This document shows, piece after piece, positions 24,029-31,826 of a stretch of 64,000 nucleotides of DNA. Each line of letters begins with the position of its first letter. The stretch's first letter is position 1. Position numbers and translations under genes: made by a program. The notes under the pieces are model-generated. The model did no database searches. It was not told the DNA's origin and worked only from the letters and a program-made list of their open reading frames with translations. Source of the stretch: Candidatus Gastranaerophilales bacterium (GTDB lineage Bacteria; Cyanobacteriota; Vampirovibrionia; Gastranaerophilales; Gastranaerophilaceae); the NCBI GenBank assembly GCA_910587055.1, contig CAJUKY010000004.1:62001-126000 (forward strand), in the 5' to 3' direction.

Positions 24029-25138
24029 ATGTGCCGTATTGGTGCAATTAAATCTAATAAGTATTTTCATCCTGCTAAAACCCTTGAATTAATGCGCTCC
24101 CAGCAAAAAGGACACGATAATTCGGGCTTTGCCTTTGTAATGCAGGATTTAGGCGGCATTTTCGAACCTTATAAAGATTTACCCGTGCTTTCAATGGCAT
24201 GCACCGATATGGGCATCAGAATAGCTGAAGACATTCTCCATCAGGCAGGTTTTGTAAGGCTTATGCAGTGGACACCCGATATTAACAAAACCGCAAAAAA
24301 TTTGAATATCTGTCCTATGCCGAATTACGTTTTCGAGGTTTTTAATTACCCGAAAATGTACAAGTACGCTACTCAGGAAGAAAAAGAAGAGCTCTTGCTT
24401 GAAACACGCCTGCAACTGCGCGCAGCACTTGAAGACGGGGATAACGGCTATGTTTATTCATTCTGGCCTGATACGCTGATGCTTAAAGAAATCGGCGATC
24501 CTAAAGATATAGGTACATATTTTAATTTAAATGAGCCGAATAATGATTTTGTATCAAAAATTATAACGGTTCAATGCCGCCAGAATACAAACTATGACAT
24601 TGTGCGCTATGCCGCTCACCCGTTCTTTTTGCAGGGGTACACGGTGCTTGCAAACGGTGAAAACACATTTTATGAAAAAAATAAACTTTTCCAGAAAAAT
24701 TTATTCAAAGGCTATATAGGTTTTGAATCAGATTCTCAGTGCTTTTTGTACACATTGCACTATGTAAATAAAATTTTAAAATGGCCGCTTAAATATTTTA
24801 AACACGTTATTACGCCGCTTGAATATGAAGAAATCTTAAAAAGGGAAGACAGAGAAATTCTTCTCAGAATTAAGGCTTCTCTTGCTCATCTTGAAATAAA
24901 CGGCCCTAATACCATAATAGGCGTAAATCCTGACGGAACAATGTTTGTAACGTGCGATTCCAAAAAACTTCGTCCTGTTGTTGTAGGCAGAGATAATGAC
25001 ACGGTAATTATTACAAGCGAAGTCTGCGGCATAAATGAAGTTTTACCGAACAGAAACACCGCGGAAGACATTTACCCGAATGAGCGTGAAACCGTTGTAA
25101 TCAACAATGATTTAAGGATTGAAAGATGGAAACAGTAG
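24029..25138 (+). CDS. Glutamate synthase, class II glutamine amidotransferase subunit
   Basis: About 369 residues. It releases ammonia from glutamine for the synthase. I place the start at the ATG at 24029 (GAGAGGT upstream) so that Cys2 becomes the N-terminal nucleophile after Met removal; the frame extends 15 bases further from a TTG. MCRIGAIKSNKYFHPAKTLE and QQKGHDNSGFAFV are the class II N-terminal blocks. The rest aligns in kind with the archaeal-type GltB N-terminal domain (separate polypeptide). It is the first gene of a three-gene operon and overlaps the next gene by 13 bp. Confidence 0.88.
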   Translation: MCRIGAIKSNKYFHPAKTLELMRSQQKGHDNSGFAFVMQDLGGIFEPYKDLPVLSMACTDMGIRIAEDILHQAGFVRLMQWTPDINKTAKNLNICPMPNYVFEVFNYPKMYKYATQEEKEELLLETRLQLRAALEDGDNGYVYSFWPDTLMLKEIGDPKDIGTYFNLNEPNNDFVSKIITVQCRQNTNYDIVRYAAHPFFLQGYTVLANGENTFYEKNKLFQKNLFKGYIGFESDSQCFLYTLHYVNKILKWPLKYFKHVITPLEYEEILKREDREILLRIKASLAHLEINGPNTIIGVNPDGTMFVTCDSKKLRPVVVGRDNDTVIITSEVCGINEVLPNRNTAEDIYPNERETVVINNDLRIERWKQ

Positions 25139-26769
25139 ATATAACAGGAATTTCAAAGTCTGACCTTAAATGGCAGATTGAGCACAATCAGGATAAATGT
25201 ACACTTTGCGGTAAATGTGTAGCGGTGTGCACTATGGGTGCAATTAAAGCTGATGTTCAAAAGAGACGTAAAGTAACATCCTGCGGAGATTGCCCGACTC
25301 CTCAAGTGTCTGAAACCGTTGTACCTGTCATAAAACAGATTGTTACATCATCTAAAAACTGCGTAGGGTGCGAACTTTGCGCAAAAGTTTGCCCGAATGA
25401 GGCGATAAAACCTGTTTTAAATGAAAAAAACAGAATGAATGTTAAATACAGGGCGTTGAACGCCGAATCTCCGAAAAGGGGCGGCAGAACAAACCTGCAC
25501 ACAGAAGGCAGAACGCTTGATAAAATTAAAATCGGAAGAATTTCCCAGATGACAGACCCTTCATTAGATGCGCTCCGTCATACTTTCGAGCTTCTTGCGC
25601 CTTTCGGCAGGGTGCTGCCGCCTGAAAATCTTCCTTTCAGCGTGGATGAAAGCGGAAATTTAAAAATTGATAAGAAAATCCCTACTACCCGCTGGATTTA
25701 CCCGATTATTATAGGTGATATGTCAATAGGGGCGCTGTCTCCAAGATTATGGGAAGCAATTTGTATAGCGGTAGCTTACTTAAACGAGGTTCATAATCTG
25801 CCAATCCGCATGTGTACGGGAGAAGGCGGAGTTCCCGAAAAACTTTTAAAATCAAAATATTTAAAATATATGATTTTACAGATAGCATCGGGGCATTTCG
25901 GGTGGAACAGAATTATAAACTCAATGCCTGAAATGGTGGAAGACCCTGCGGGAATTTTAATAAAAATCGGGCAAGGCGCTAAACCCGGTGACGGCGGACT
26001 TTTGCTTTCTAAAAAAGTTGAAAAGCACATTCAGGAAATCAGAGGGGTTCCAAAATCCGACCTGCTTTCTCCTCCGAACCATCAAGGGCTTTATTCAATT
26101 GAAGAATCGGTACAAAAGATGTTTCTTTCAATGAATGCGGCGTTTAAGTTTAAAGTACCAGTTGCAATTAAAGTTGCGGCAAGCGTTACAAGCGTTTCTG
26201 TTTACAATAACCTGCTCCGCGACCCTTACGATATTGTGGGCGGTTTCTTCTTAGACGGCATTGCAGGCGGTACAGGCGCGGCGCACGAGACTTCGCTTGA
26301 TCATACGGGGCATCCGATTGTTTCCCGCCTTCGCGACTGCTATAATGCCGCAGTGCATCAGGGTAAACAGGGGCAGATTCCTCTCTGGGCGGCAGGAGGT
26401 TTAGGCATGAGCGGAAACCTTGCAGCAGATGCGTTTAAGATGATATGCCTCGGTGCAAACGGTGTATTTACGGGACGTTTAATGCTTCAAATTGCAGGAT
26501 GTCTCGGTAATGACTGGGGCAAATGCAATGCATGCAACACAGGCTTATGCCCTGCAGGACTTACAACCCAGCATCCTATATTAATGAAAAGGCTTGATAT
26601 AGATAAAGTTGCACAGAATATTGTAAATTATTTCCTTGCAACTCATACGGAACTTAAAAAATTAATGGCTCCAATCGGAAACTCCACGCTCCCTGTGGGC
26701 AGATCGGATGCTTTAATTACGGTTGATAAAAATGTCGCCGAAAGGCTTGGAATACAGCATGTTTGCTAA
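25126..26769 (+). CDS. Glutamate synthase FMN-binding subunit with N-terminal ferredoxin domain
   Basis: A 547-residue archaeal-type GltB central domain. Residues about 20-100 hold two 4Fe-4S motifs (CTLCGKCVAVC and CVGCELCAKVC). The FMN/2-oxoglutarate barrel follows, with TGEGGVPEK, IGQGAKPGDGGLL, GGTGAAHETSLDHTG and WAAGGLGMSGNLA, and a Cys cluster CNACNTGLCPAGL for the 3Fe-4S centre. It converts 2-oxoglutarate and ammonia to glutamate. The electron donor is probably ferredoxin or the NAD(P)H subunit encoded next. Confidence 0.92.
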   Translation: METVDITGISKSDLKWQIEHNQDKCTLCGKCVAVCTMGAIKADVQKRRKVTSCGDCPTPQVSETVVPVIKQIVTSSKNCVGCELCAKVCPNEAIKPVLNEKNRMNVKYRALNAESPKRGGRTNLHTEGRTLDKIKIGRISQMTDPSLDALRHTFELLAPFGRVLPPENLPFSVDESGNLKIDKKIPTTRWIYPIIIGDMSIGALSPRLWEAICIAVAYLNEVHNLPIRMCTGEGGVPEKLLKSKYLKYMILQIASGHFGWNRIINSMPEMVEDPAGILIKIGQGAKPGDGGLLLSKKVEKHIQEIRGVPKSDLLSPPNHQGLYSIEESVQKMFLSMNAAFKFKVPVAIKVAASVTSVSVYNNLLRDPYDIVGGFFLDGIAGGTGAAHETSLDHTGHPIVSRLRDCYNAAVHQGKQGQIPLWAAGGLGMSGNLAADAFKMICLGANGVFTGRLMLQIAGCLGNDWGKCNACNTGLCPAGLTTQHPILMKRLDIDKVAQNIVNYFLATHTELKKLMAPIGNSTLPVGRSDALITVDKNVAERLGIQHVC

Positions 26770-26787
26770 TTTAAAAGGTTTAAATTT

Positions 26788-29142
26788 ATGAATGTTACTA
26801 TAATAGACAGTTTACAGGACGGCAAAAGGCTCTCTACAAGAGAACTTTTAGATATCATATATGAAAAAATCAACCTCGGTTTTAACGAATTTAAAATTTT
26901 AGCCTCAGGCCAGCATGATATAGGCGGCCCCCTGTGGTCAAAAAACGGGGCTAAGGATAATGCGGGGCTTGTTTTCCATGTTACAAACCCGGGACAAAGA
27001 GTAGGTTCAATGGGTATGAGCGGTACAAAAATAGTTGTACACGGCTCTGCTCCTGCTGATGTGGGCTGGCTGAATTCAGGAGCCGAAATTGTGGTACTCG
27101 GAGATGGCGGAGACACTACGGCGCATTGCTGTGCGGGCGGAAAAATTTATATCGGAGGGCGTGTCGGAACCCGCTCCGGCGCTTTAATGAAACATGACCC
27201 GAAATTTGAAGAGCCTGAATTCTGGGTATTAAAAAATACAGGTTCATTTTCATTTGAATTTATGGGCGGCGGAAAGGCTGTTGTCTGCGGATATGGCTGT
27301 GAAGATTTAAAATCAGTGCTTTCAAACCGCTCATGCTGCGGAATGGTGGGCGGGGTTGTTTATGTGCGCGGAAACGTTGAAGGGCTGACCGCCGATGTTG
27401 ATATTTATCCTCTGGATGATGCGGATAAAGACTTTTTAATCAAAGGGTTAAAAACATTTTTAAAAGAAATCGAAAAACCTGAAATTTATGACGAATTAAT
27501 TGATTTTAACAGGTGGCGGAAAATTCTTGCAAAGCCTTATGATAAGAAAAAATTTGTACCCGAATTATCAATAAGCGAATTCAGACAGCAAAAATGGGTA
27601 AAGGGCGGGATATTCTCTGAATTTTTCGGTTCCGATAATGAAGTGATTGATTTAATAAATACAGGCGAAAACCGCTTGAGGATACCATCCTGGGATAATA
27701 ATTTAAAAACTCCTCCTTGTGAATTTGACTGCCCTGTTTCAATTCCGACCCAAAAAAGGATTGCACTTTTAAGAGAGGGCAAAATTCAGGAAGCACTTAA
27801 TTTAATTTATAGATATTCTCCATTCCCGGGGTCTGTCTGCGGGCAGGTTTGCCCGAATCTTTGCATGCAGACATGCTCCAGAAAGTCTGTAGATGAAGCT
27901 ATTAAGGTAGCGGAGCTCGGGGTTAAATCTTTTGAAAATATTGACCTTGGCGAATTTAAACCGACAAAAAATAAAACCGTTGCAATAATAGGTGCGGGGG
28001 TCACAGGGCTTTCTGCGGCGTGGAATTTAATGCGCCTCGGGTATAATGTTGAAATTTTTGAAAAAGATACGGAAATCGGCGGAAAATTAAGACAGGTAAT
28101 TCCCGCAGAAAGGCTCAATCAGGATATTTTAAACATTGAGCTTGAAATTTTAAAAAGCTCAATAACCACCGCAGGCGGGAAAATTAATACATCATACAAT
28201 ATTGATAAAGAAGAATTTGAGCGCATTCAAGATGATTACGATGCGGTTGTTGTAGCTGTCGGGGCTCAAAATCCTTTTGTATTGCCTGTTGAAGGTAAGG
28301 AAAGAATTATTAAAGGACTTGATTTTCTTAAAGAAATAAATAAAGGTAATAAATTTGGTGTGGGCAATAACGTTGTTGTAATAGGCGCCGGAAATGCCGC
28401 AATGGATGTAGTTTTAGGGGCATACAAGGTCGGGGCTAAAAATGTTACCGCTATTGATATTCAAAAACCTGCCGCGTTTGAAAAAGAAATAGAGGCTGCA
28501 AAGTCACTCGGAGCAAAGATTATGTATCCTTGTTTCACGGAAAAAGTAACTCCTGAAGGCGTTTATCTTAATAACGGCACACTTTTAAAGGCAGACAGCG
28601 TTATTATTGCAATCGGCGACAGAGCGGATTTGAGCTTTACAGGGGATGAATTTTTAAATGAAAGAAAACAGCCGCTTTTAAACCAATTTAATCAAAGTTT
28701 GAAGGCTGATAATGTATTTTTTGCAGGAGATTCAATCAGGCAGGGGCTTTTCTGTGACGGCATAGGCCAGGGCAGAAGTGCTGCTTTAAATATTGACAGA
28801 TTTTTAGAAGGAAAGCCGCTCCAGCCTTACAAAAACGGTAAAAAAATCAAACCCGATGAAGTAAAAGACGCTTATTACAGAACAATGAAAAAAAGCGAAA
28901 TCTGCGCGCTTGATACACTTGATGAAACACAAAGATGCTTAAGCTGTGCAGGATGCAGGGATTGTAAAATGTGTCTTACAAGCTGCCCCAGAGGCGCAAT
29001 AGAGCGCGTTGAATTCCAAAATGCTGACGGCTCAACCGCTTTTGCCTATATTTCAGATGAGAAAAAATGCATAGGCTGCGGAATATGCGCAGGGGTTTGC
29101 CCGTGCGGAATATGGACTATGAAAAGCCGGCTTGAAGGATAA
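26788..29142 (+). CDS. Glutamate synthase GXGXG domain fused to GltD-like oxidoreductase and ferredoxin
   Basis: A 784-residue fusion. Residues 1-230 form the GXGXG (GltB3) beta-helix: GGPLWSKNGAKDNAGLVFHV, GDGGDTTAHCCAGGKIYIGG. Residues about 300-700 resemble the GltD/PreT small subunit, with an N-terminal Fe-S binding region (CEFDCPVSIPTQ, CGQVCPNLC), FAD site VAIIGAGVTGLSAAWNL and NAD(P) site VVVIGAGNAAMDV. The C-terminus carries two 4Fe-4S motifs (CRDCKMCLTSCPRG and CIGCGICAGVCPCG). The fusion joins the structural domain to the electron-input flavoprotein, so the enzyme probably takes electrons from NAD(P)H and perhaps ferredoxin. It ends the operon. Confidence 0.88.
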   Translation: MNVTIIDSLQDGKRLSTRELLDIIYEKINLGFNEFKILASGQHDIGGPLWSKNGAKDNAGLVFHVTNPGQRVGSMGMSGTKIVVHGSAPADVGWLNSGAEIVVLGDGGDTTAHCCAGGKIYIGGRVGTRSGALMKHDPKFEEPEFWVLKNTGSFSFEFMGGGKAVVCGYGCEDLKSVLSNRSCCGMVGGVVYVRGNVEGLTADVDIYPLDDADKDFLIKGLKTFLKEIEKPEIYDELIDFNRWRKILAKPYDKKKFVPELSISEFRQQKWVKGGIFSEFFGSDNEVIDLINTGENRLRIPSWDNNLKTPPCEFDCPVSIPTQKRIALLREGKIQEALNLIYRYSPFPGSVCGQVCPNLCMQTCSRKSVDEAIKVAELGVKSFENIDLGEFKPTKNKTVAIIGAGVTGLSAAWNLMRLGYNVEIFEKDTEIGGKLRQVIPAERLNQDILNIELEILKSSITTAGGKINTSYNIDKEEFERIQDDYDAVVVAVGAQNPFVLPVEGKERIIKGLDFLKEINKGNKFGVGNNVVVIGAGNAAMDVVLGAYKVGAKNVTAIDIQKPAAFEKEIEAAKSLGAKIMYPCFTEKVTPEGVYLNNGTLLKADSVIIAIGDRADLSFTGDEFLNERKQPLLNQFNQSLKADNVFFAGDSIRQGLFCDGIGQGRSAALNIDRFLEGKPLQPYKNGKKIKPDEVKDAYYRTMKKSEICALDTLDETQRCLSCAGCRDCKMCLTSCPRGAIERVEFQNADGSTAFAYISDEKKCIGCGICAGVCPCGIWTMKSRLEG

Positions 29143-29159
29143 AATTTATTTTTGTACTA

Positions 29160-29209
29160 TAGTGCGATGGATGCACTCTGCTATTTATATGGAGGATTTT
29201 TTCTCCATA
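29160..29209 (+). terminator. Consecutive hairpins after the glutamate synthase operon
   Basis: AGTGC/GCACT forms a short stem at 29160-29176. TATGGAG (29188-29194) pairs with CTCCATA (29203-29209), with a T-rich loop. The second overlaps the start of the large palindrome at 29207. Confidence 0.45.
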
Positions 29210-29319
29210 AAAATATTATATAAAAATGACACGGGGAAATTTGCAATTAAAAAATCCCGCATTATTTTATTGTGCGGGGGCAAATTTTTTTTACGGTCAT
29301 TTTTATATAATATTTTTAT
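29207..29319. repeat. 113-bp nested palindrome, MITE-like
   Basis: The outer arms (29207-29230 and 29296-29319) are perfect 24-bp inverted repeats. Nested inside are AAATTTGC/GCAAATTT, and CCCGCA pairing with TGCGGG around an AT-rich loop. It contains no plausible gene. As RNA it would be one long hairpin. It could be a MITE, a long bidirectional terminator or a small RNA. Confidence 0.7.
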
Positions 29320-29373
29320 TTCACGAAAATTTCAGTCAGCAAAAAAACACAGAAATGTCTTATGCAATAAAAT

Positions 29374-29544
29374 TTATTTTTTCTTATTTTTGTTTTGTTT
29401 TTCAACTGCTTCAAGCCCTAAGCGTATAAGGTCAATCGCAGCCGCAGAGCGACTGGGATAGCGGTTTTCAAAGCGGAAATCTTCCACCTTCTCAAAAAGC
29501 TCATCATTTAAAATTATTGTGAAGCGTGGTTTTTCTGTCGGCAT
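29374..29544 (-). CDS. Ribbon-helix-helix (Arc/MetJ-like) small regulator
   Basis: A 56-residue protein on the minus strand, starting MPTEKPRFTIILNDELFEKV and continuing with the helix turn YPSRSAAAIDLIRLGLEA. The beta strand, helix and helix order, with a conserved Ser-Arg-Ser-Ala before the second helix, is that of ribbon-helix-helix repressors and many antitoxins. GGGAGAG precedes the ATG. A good promoter (TTGACA, 17 bp, CATAAT) lies just upstream, back to back with the promoter of the gene at 29680, so it may repress both. Confidence 0.75.
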   Translation of the reverse strand: MPTEKPRFTIILNDELFEKVEDFRFENRYPSRSAAAIDLIRLGLEAVEKQNKNKKK

Positions 29545-29565
29545 ATTTACTCTCCCATAACGATA

Positions 29566-29594
29566 ATTATGCCTGTATTTATATTATCTGTCAA
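29566..29594 (-). promoter_or_regulatory. Promoter of the ribbon-helix-helix gene
   Basis: TTGACA (29589-29594), 17-bp spacer, CATAAT (29566-29571), 21 nt upstream of the ATG at 29544. Confidence 0.6.
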
Positions 29595-29611
29595 GCTAAA
29601 ACATAATGAAC

Positions 29612-29640
29612 TTGACATTTTCAGAGTTTATTAGTATCAT
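29612..29640 (+). promoter_or_regulatory. Promoter of the coiled-coil gene at 29680
   Basis: TTGACA (29612-29617), 17-bp spacer, TATCAT (29635-29640), divergent from the previous promoter with 17 bp between their -35 boxes. Confidence 0.6.
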
Positions 29641-29679
29641 TGGTTCATAACTTATTAAATTAATAGAAAAGGAAAAAAT

Positions 29680-29868
29680 ATGTCGCAAAATAATGATTAC
29701 AATGCTGTTATCAATAAACTGATTGCACTTGAAGATAAATTGAAAGAAATTGAATCCATTACAAAAATTTTGAATATGTGGATAAAAGAGAATGATTATG
29801 AATTAATTCCCGTAATTAATATGTTAAACAATAAATTAGCCGATACAGCTAAAATTATCGGCAGATAA
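29680..29868 (+). CDS. Small coiled-coil hypothetical protein, 62 residues
   Basis: An all-helical protein (MSQNNDYNAVINKLIALEDK ... NKLADTAKIIGR) with a leucine/isoleucine heptad pattern that suggests a coiled coil. AGAAAAGGAAAAA is the Shine-Dalgarno sequence. It is divergent from the ribbon-helix-helix gene. Nothing more can be said from the sequence. Confidence 0.7.
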   Translation: MSQNNDYNAVINKLIALEDKLKEIESITKILNMWIKENDYELIPVINMLNNKLADTAKIIGR

Positions 29869-29875
29869 ATATTTT

Positions 29876-29904
29876 TCGACAACTATTCAATTAAATGATA
29901 TAAT
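29876..29904 (+). promoter_or_regulatory. Leaderless promoter of the small membrane-protein pair
   Basis: TCGACA (29876-29881), 17-bp spacer, TATAAT (29899-29904), then six bases and the ATG at 29911. No Shine-Dalgarno sequence. Confidence 0.65.
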
Positions 29905-29910
29905 AGGCAT

Positions 29911-30132
29911 ATGGAGAATAAAGAATTAAAGGTAAAACACCTTATTGCGCTGAGGAATAATTATTTCGGTATGATAATGCTGATTTCAGGCGGCATAGCG
30001 GGATTGTTTTTCGGCGATTTTTTGAATATCAAAATATTAACTCTTATATGTTTAGGGATATATTTTGATTATCTGTTTTTGATGAAGTTTTTATATACAA
30101 ACAGTAAAATTGAAAAATTGGTAGGAGAGTAA
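29911..30132 (+). CDS. Small membrane protein, two helices
   Basis: A 73-residue protein. A charged N-terminus (MENKELKVKHLIALRN) is followed by two hydrophobic helices (residues about 18-36 and 42-60), separated by a GDFLN turn, and a short basic tail. Its mRNA is predicted leaderless. The next gene, another tiny membrane protein, starts three bases after its stop, so they probably act together. Function unknown. Confidence 0.7.
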   Translation: MENKELKVKHLIALRNNYFGMIMLISGGIAGLFFGDFLNIKILTLICLGIYFDYLFLMKFLYTNSKIEKLVGE

Positions 30133-30135
30133 AAA

Positions 30136-30285
30136 ATGAATATAAATTTAAGCCAGCAGGATATAAATTTTATAATATGTACAATTGGTATGATAATTCT
30201 TGCAATTATGATGACTTATACCCTAAACAGGGTTCAAGATGCTATGGATGGCAAAATAAAAATGTCAAAACAGGAAAAAAATTAA
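30136..30285 (+). CDS. Small single-helix membrane protein, 49 residues
   Basis: ATG at 30136 with GTAGGAGAG upstream (the Shine-Dalgarno sequence overlaps the end of the preceding gene). The protein has one transmembrane helix (residues about 12-30, IICTIGMIILAIMMTYTL) and a charged C-terminus rich in Lys and Met. The tight coupling to the gene at 29911 suggests a two-component membrane assembly. I do not recognise the family. Confidence 0.6.
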   Translation: MNINLSQQDINFIICTIGMIILAIMMTYTLNRVQDAMDGKIKMSKQEKN

Positions 30286-30320
30286 CATTACCAATGTTTA
30301 TAGACAAATTTCCTCAAATA

Positions 30321-30411
30321 AAAAAGTGAGCCCTCAAAATCTTTTTATCCCGCCCGAAATTTTTTATATCGCAACCCCGAATAAAGATGGCAGGTGGTTT
30401 TGCTGACTCAC
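30321..30411 (-). ncRNA. Candidate structured RNA on the minus strand
   Basis: No ORF explains 30286-30503. Read on the minus strand, GTGAG (30407-30411) pairs with CTCAC (30326-30330), inside which CAAAA/TTTTG and TCTTT/AAAGA also pair. Then comes TTTTTTATTT, a terminator-like end. Three TTTCGGG and one TTCGGGG occur between 30354 and 30463. I could not match it to a known RNA family. It follows the tcdA gene, so it may be a 3' UTR-derived RNA. Confidence 0.35.
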
Positions 30412-30503
30412 ATTATTATCTTAAACCATATTCTACATGCTTTTATCGCCCGAAAGGATTAGCCCGAAAGTATTATTTTTAAAACCCGCTGTTTACAAGA
30501 CTT

Positions 30504-31304
30504 TTAGCTATTTTTATTAAAAAACCTATTGTAACAAGTTTTTAATATATAATCCGCCATAAGATACCCCGCAACCGCAGGAACGACGGGGGTTGAGGCA
30601 GGCGTATATTTTGTAAATTCTACACTTAATCCATCATCTTGCGTTATGCATTCAGTTGTCTTAATTTTGCGCTCTGAATGTGCCTTTTCGCTGCTTGATA
30701 CAACGGTTAAACCGCTTTCAATATCTGCATATTTTTTTAATTTATGGAGCACATTTTTTACAAAAGCATCCTTGCCGCCGCCCATAGCCTTAATTTCCGA
30801 GATATCCGATACAAAAAGTTTTGAAGCATCCATTCTGTTTCCGGCGCCGAAGGATGAAATTGTTTGTATATCGTTATCACGGGCAAATTTAATAAGCTCA
30901 ATTTTTGATTTAACGGTATCAATGGCATCAACTATAAAATCCGGCCCGCCGTTATCAATTGAAAAATCGCCTGAAAAAACCTGTGCTGAAACATTCTCAG
31001 AATAAAATCCGTCATAAATCTGCACCTGTATTGAAGGGTTAATATTTAAAAGCCTTTCTTTAAATACTTCCGTTTTTTTACGCCCGACGGTTGAATTAAG
31101 CGCGATAAGCTGCCTGTTTATATTTGAAACACTGACTATATCAAAATCAACAATTAAAAAATGCCCGACCCCCGCTCTGGCTAAGGCTTCAAGTGCAAAT
31201 CCGCCGACGCCTCCAAGCCCGAATACTGCGATTTTCAAGCTTTTAAGATATTCTTGAAAATCTTTGCCCCAGTATAATTCGTTTCTTGAAAAAACCGTAT
31301 CCAT
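30504..31304 (-). CDS. tcdA: tRNA threonylcarbamoyladenosine dehydratase TcdA/CsdL
   Basis: A 266-residue E1-like (ThiF/MoeB) enzyme that cyclises t6A37 to ct6A in tRNA using ATP. It starts MDTVFSRNELYWGKDFQEYL, with the nucleotide-binding GLGGVGGFALEALARAGVG, DFDIVSVSNINRQLIAL and DAIDTVKSKIELI. The absence of a C-terminal rhodanese domain and the RNELYWG-like N-terminus favour TcdA over MoeB or ThiF. It complements the Sua5-type gene at 19654, which makes the t6A precursor. No operon partner is evident. Confidence 0.88.
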   Translation of the reverse strand: MDTVFSRNELYWGKDFQEYLKSLKIAVFGLGGVGGFALEALARAGVGHFLIVDFDIVSVSNINRQLIALNSTVGRKKTEVFKERLLNINPSIQVQIYDGFYSENVSAQVFSGDFSIDNGGPDFIVDAIDTVKSKIELIKFARDNDIQTISSFGAGNRMDASKLFVSDISEIKAMGGGKDAFVKNVLHKLKKYADIESGLTVVSSSEKAHSERKIKTTECITQDDGLSVEFTKYTPASTPVVPAVAGYLMADYILKTCYNRFFNKNS

Positions 31305-31316
31305 TATGGCTTTATT

Positions 31317-31760
31317 TTACACTAAATAATCCATAATTGAATCTGCATCTTCGGGTATAAATTCTTTTCCTGTTTTTACAAATTTTCTTTTAACGGATTC
31401 TTCAAATTCTTTAAGCAATTCCTCGCTTTTTGTTTTATTGAGTAGCCAATCTTTAATATTATTAAGCTGTACTTTGCAGCCGCTGCTATTATTTGAGTTT
31501 ATATCCTCATCATATTTTATGGCGGTTAATGTTAATGATGAATTTTTGTATTCAGCATTTACCATAAATTCATCATTTGTAGGAAGCCCTTTAAGACTGG
31601 TTGTTACATTATTTAAGGTATCTGCAATTTCTTTTTGTATTGAAGGGTGGCAATTTGAAATGGCTTTTGCGCATTTTTCTTTTGATTGTACATAACCTTC
31701 ATCCGGATCTAATCCGTATCTTACCTGCCCTCTAAAGGCAATTTTATCTATATTTAACAT
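31317..31760 (-). CDS. Lineage-type hypothetical protein with N-terminal IAFRG motif
   Basis: A 147-residue soluble protein starting MLNIDKIAFRGQVRYG; residues 7-11 (IAFRG) fit the shared [IL]-x-F-x-[GA] motif. I chose the ATG at 31760, since AGGAG lies 8 nt before it; the frame is open two codons further. The rest is mixed alpha/beta with two Cys near Ala-rich and Asn-rich parts (KAISNCHPSIQKEI). No domain is recognised. Confidence 0.7.
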   Translation of the reverse strand: MLNIDKIAFRGQVRYGLDPDEGYVQSKEKCAKAISNCHPSIQKEIADTLNNVTTSLKGLPTNDEFMVNAEYKNSSLTLTAIKYDEDINSNNSSGCKVQLNNIKDWLLNKTKSEELLKEFEESVKRKFVKTGKEFIPEDADSIMDYLV

Positions 31761-31826
31761 AAACATTTCTCCTGATATGTGGTATAAATAATAAAACCCC
31801 TGAATATTTTTTTTGCAGTATTGAAT

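Noticed and set aside
29132..29461. Plus-strand ORF of about 109 codons after the glutamate synthase operon
   Set aside because: It runs through the 113-bp palindrome, has low-complexity text and overlaps the ribbon-helix-helix gene, which has a better ribosome binding site and promoter.
30321..30411. Signal recognition particle RNA, 6S RNA or a common riboswitch
   Set aside because: The conserved GGAAGCAGCC-like SRP core, the 6S bubble and known riboswitch cores were looked for and not found.
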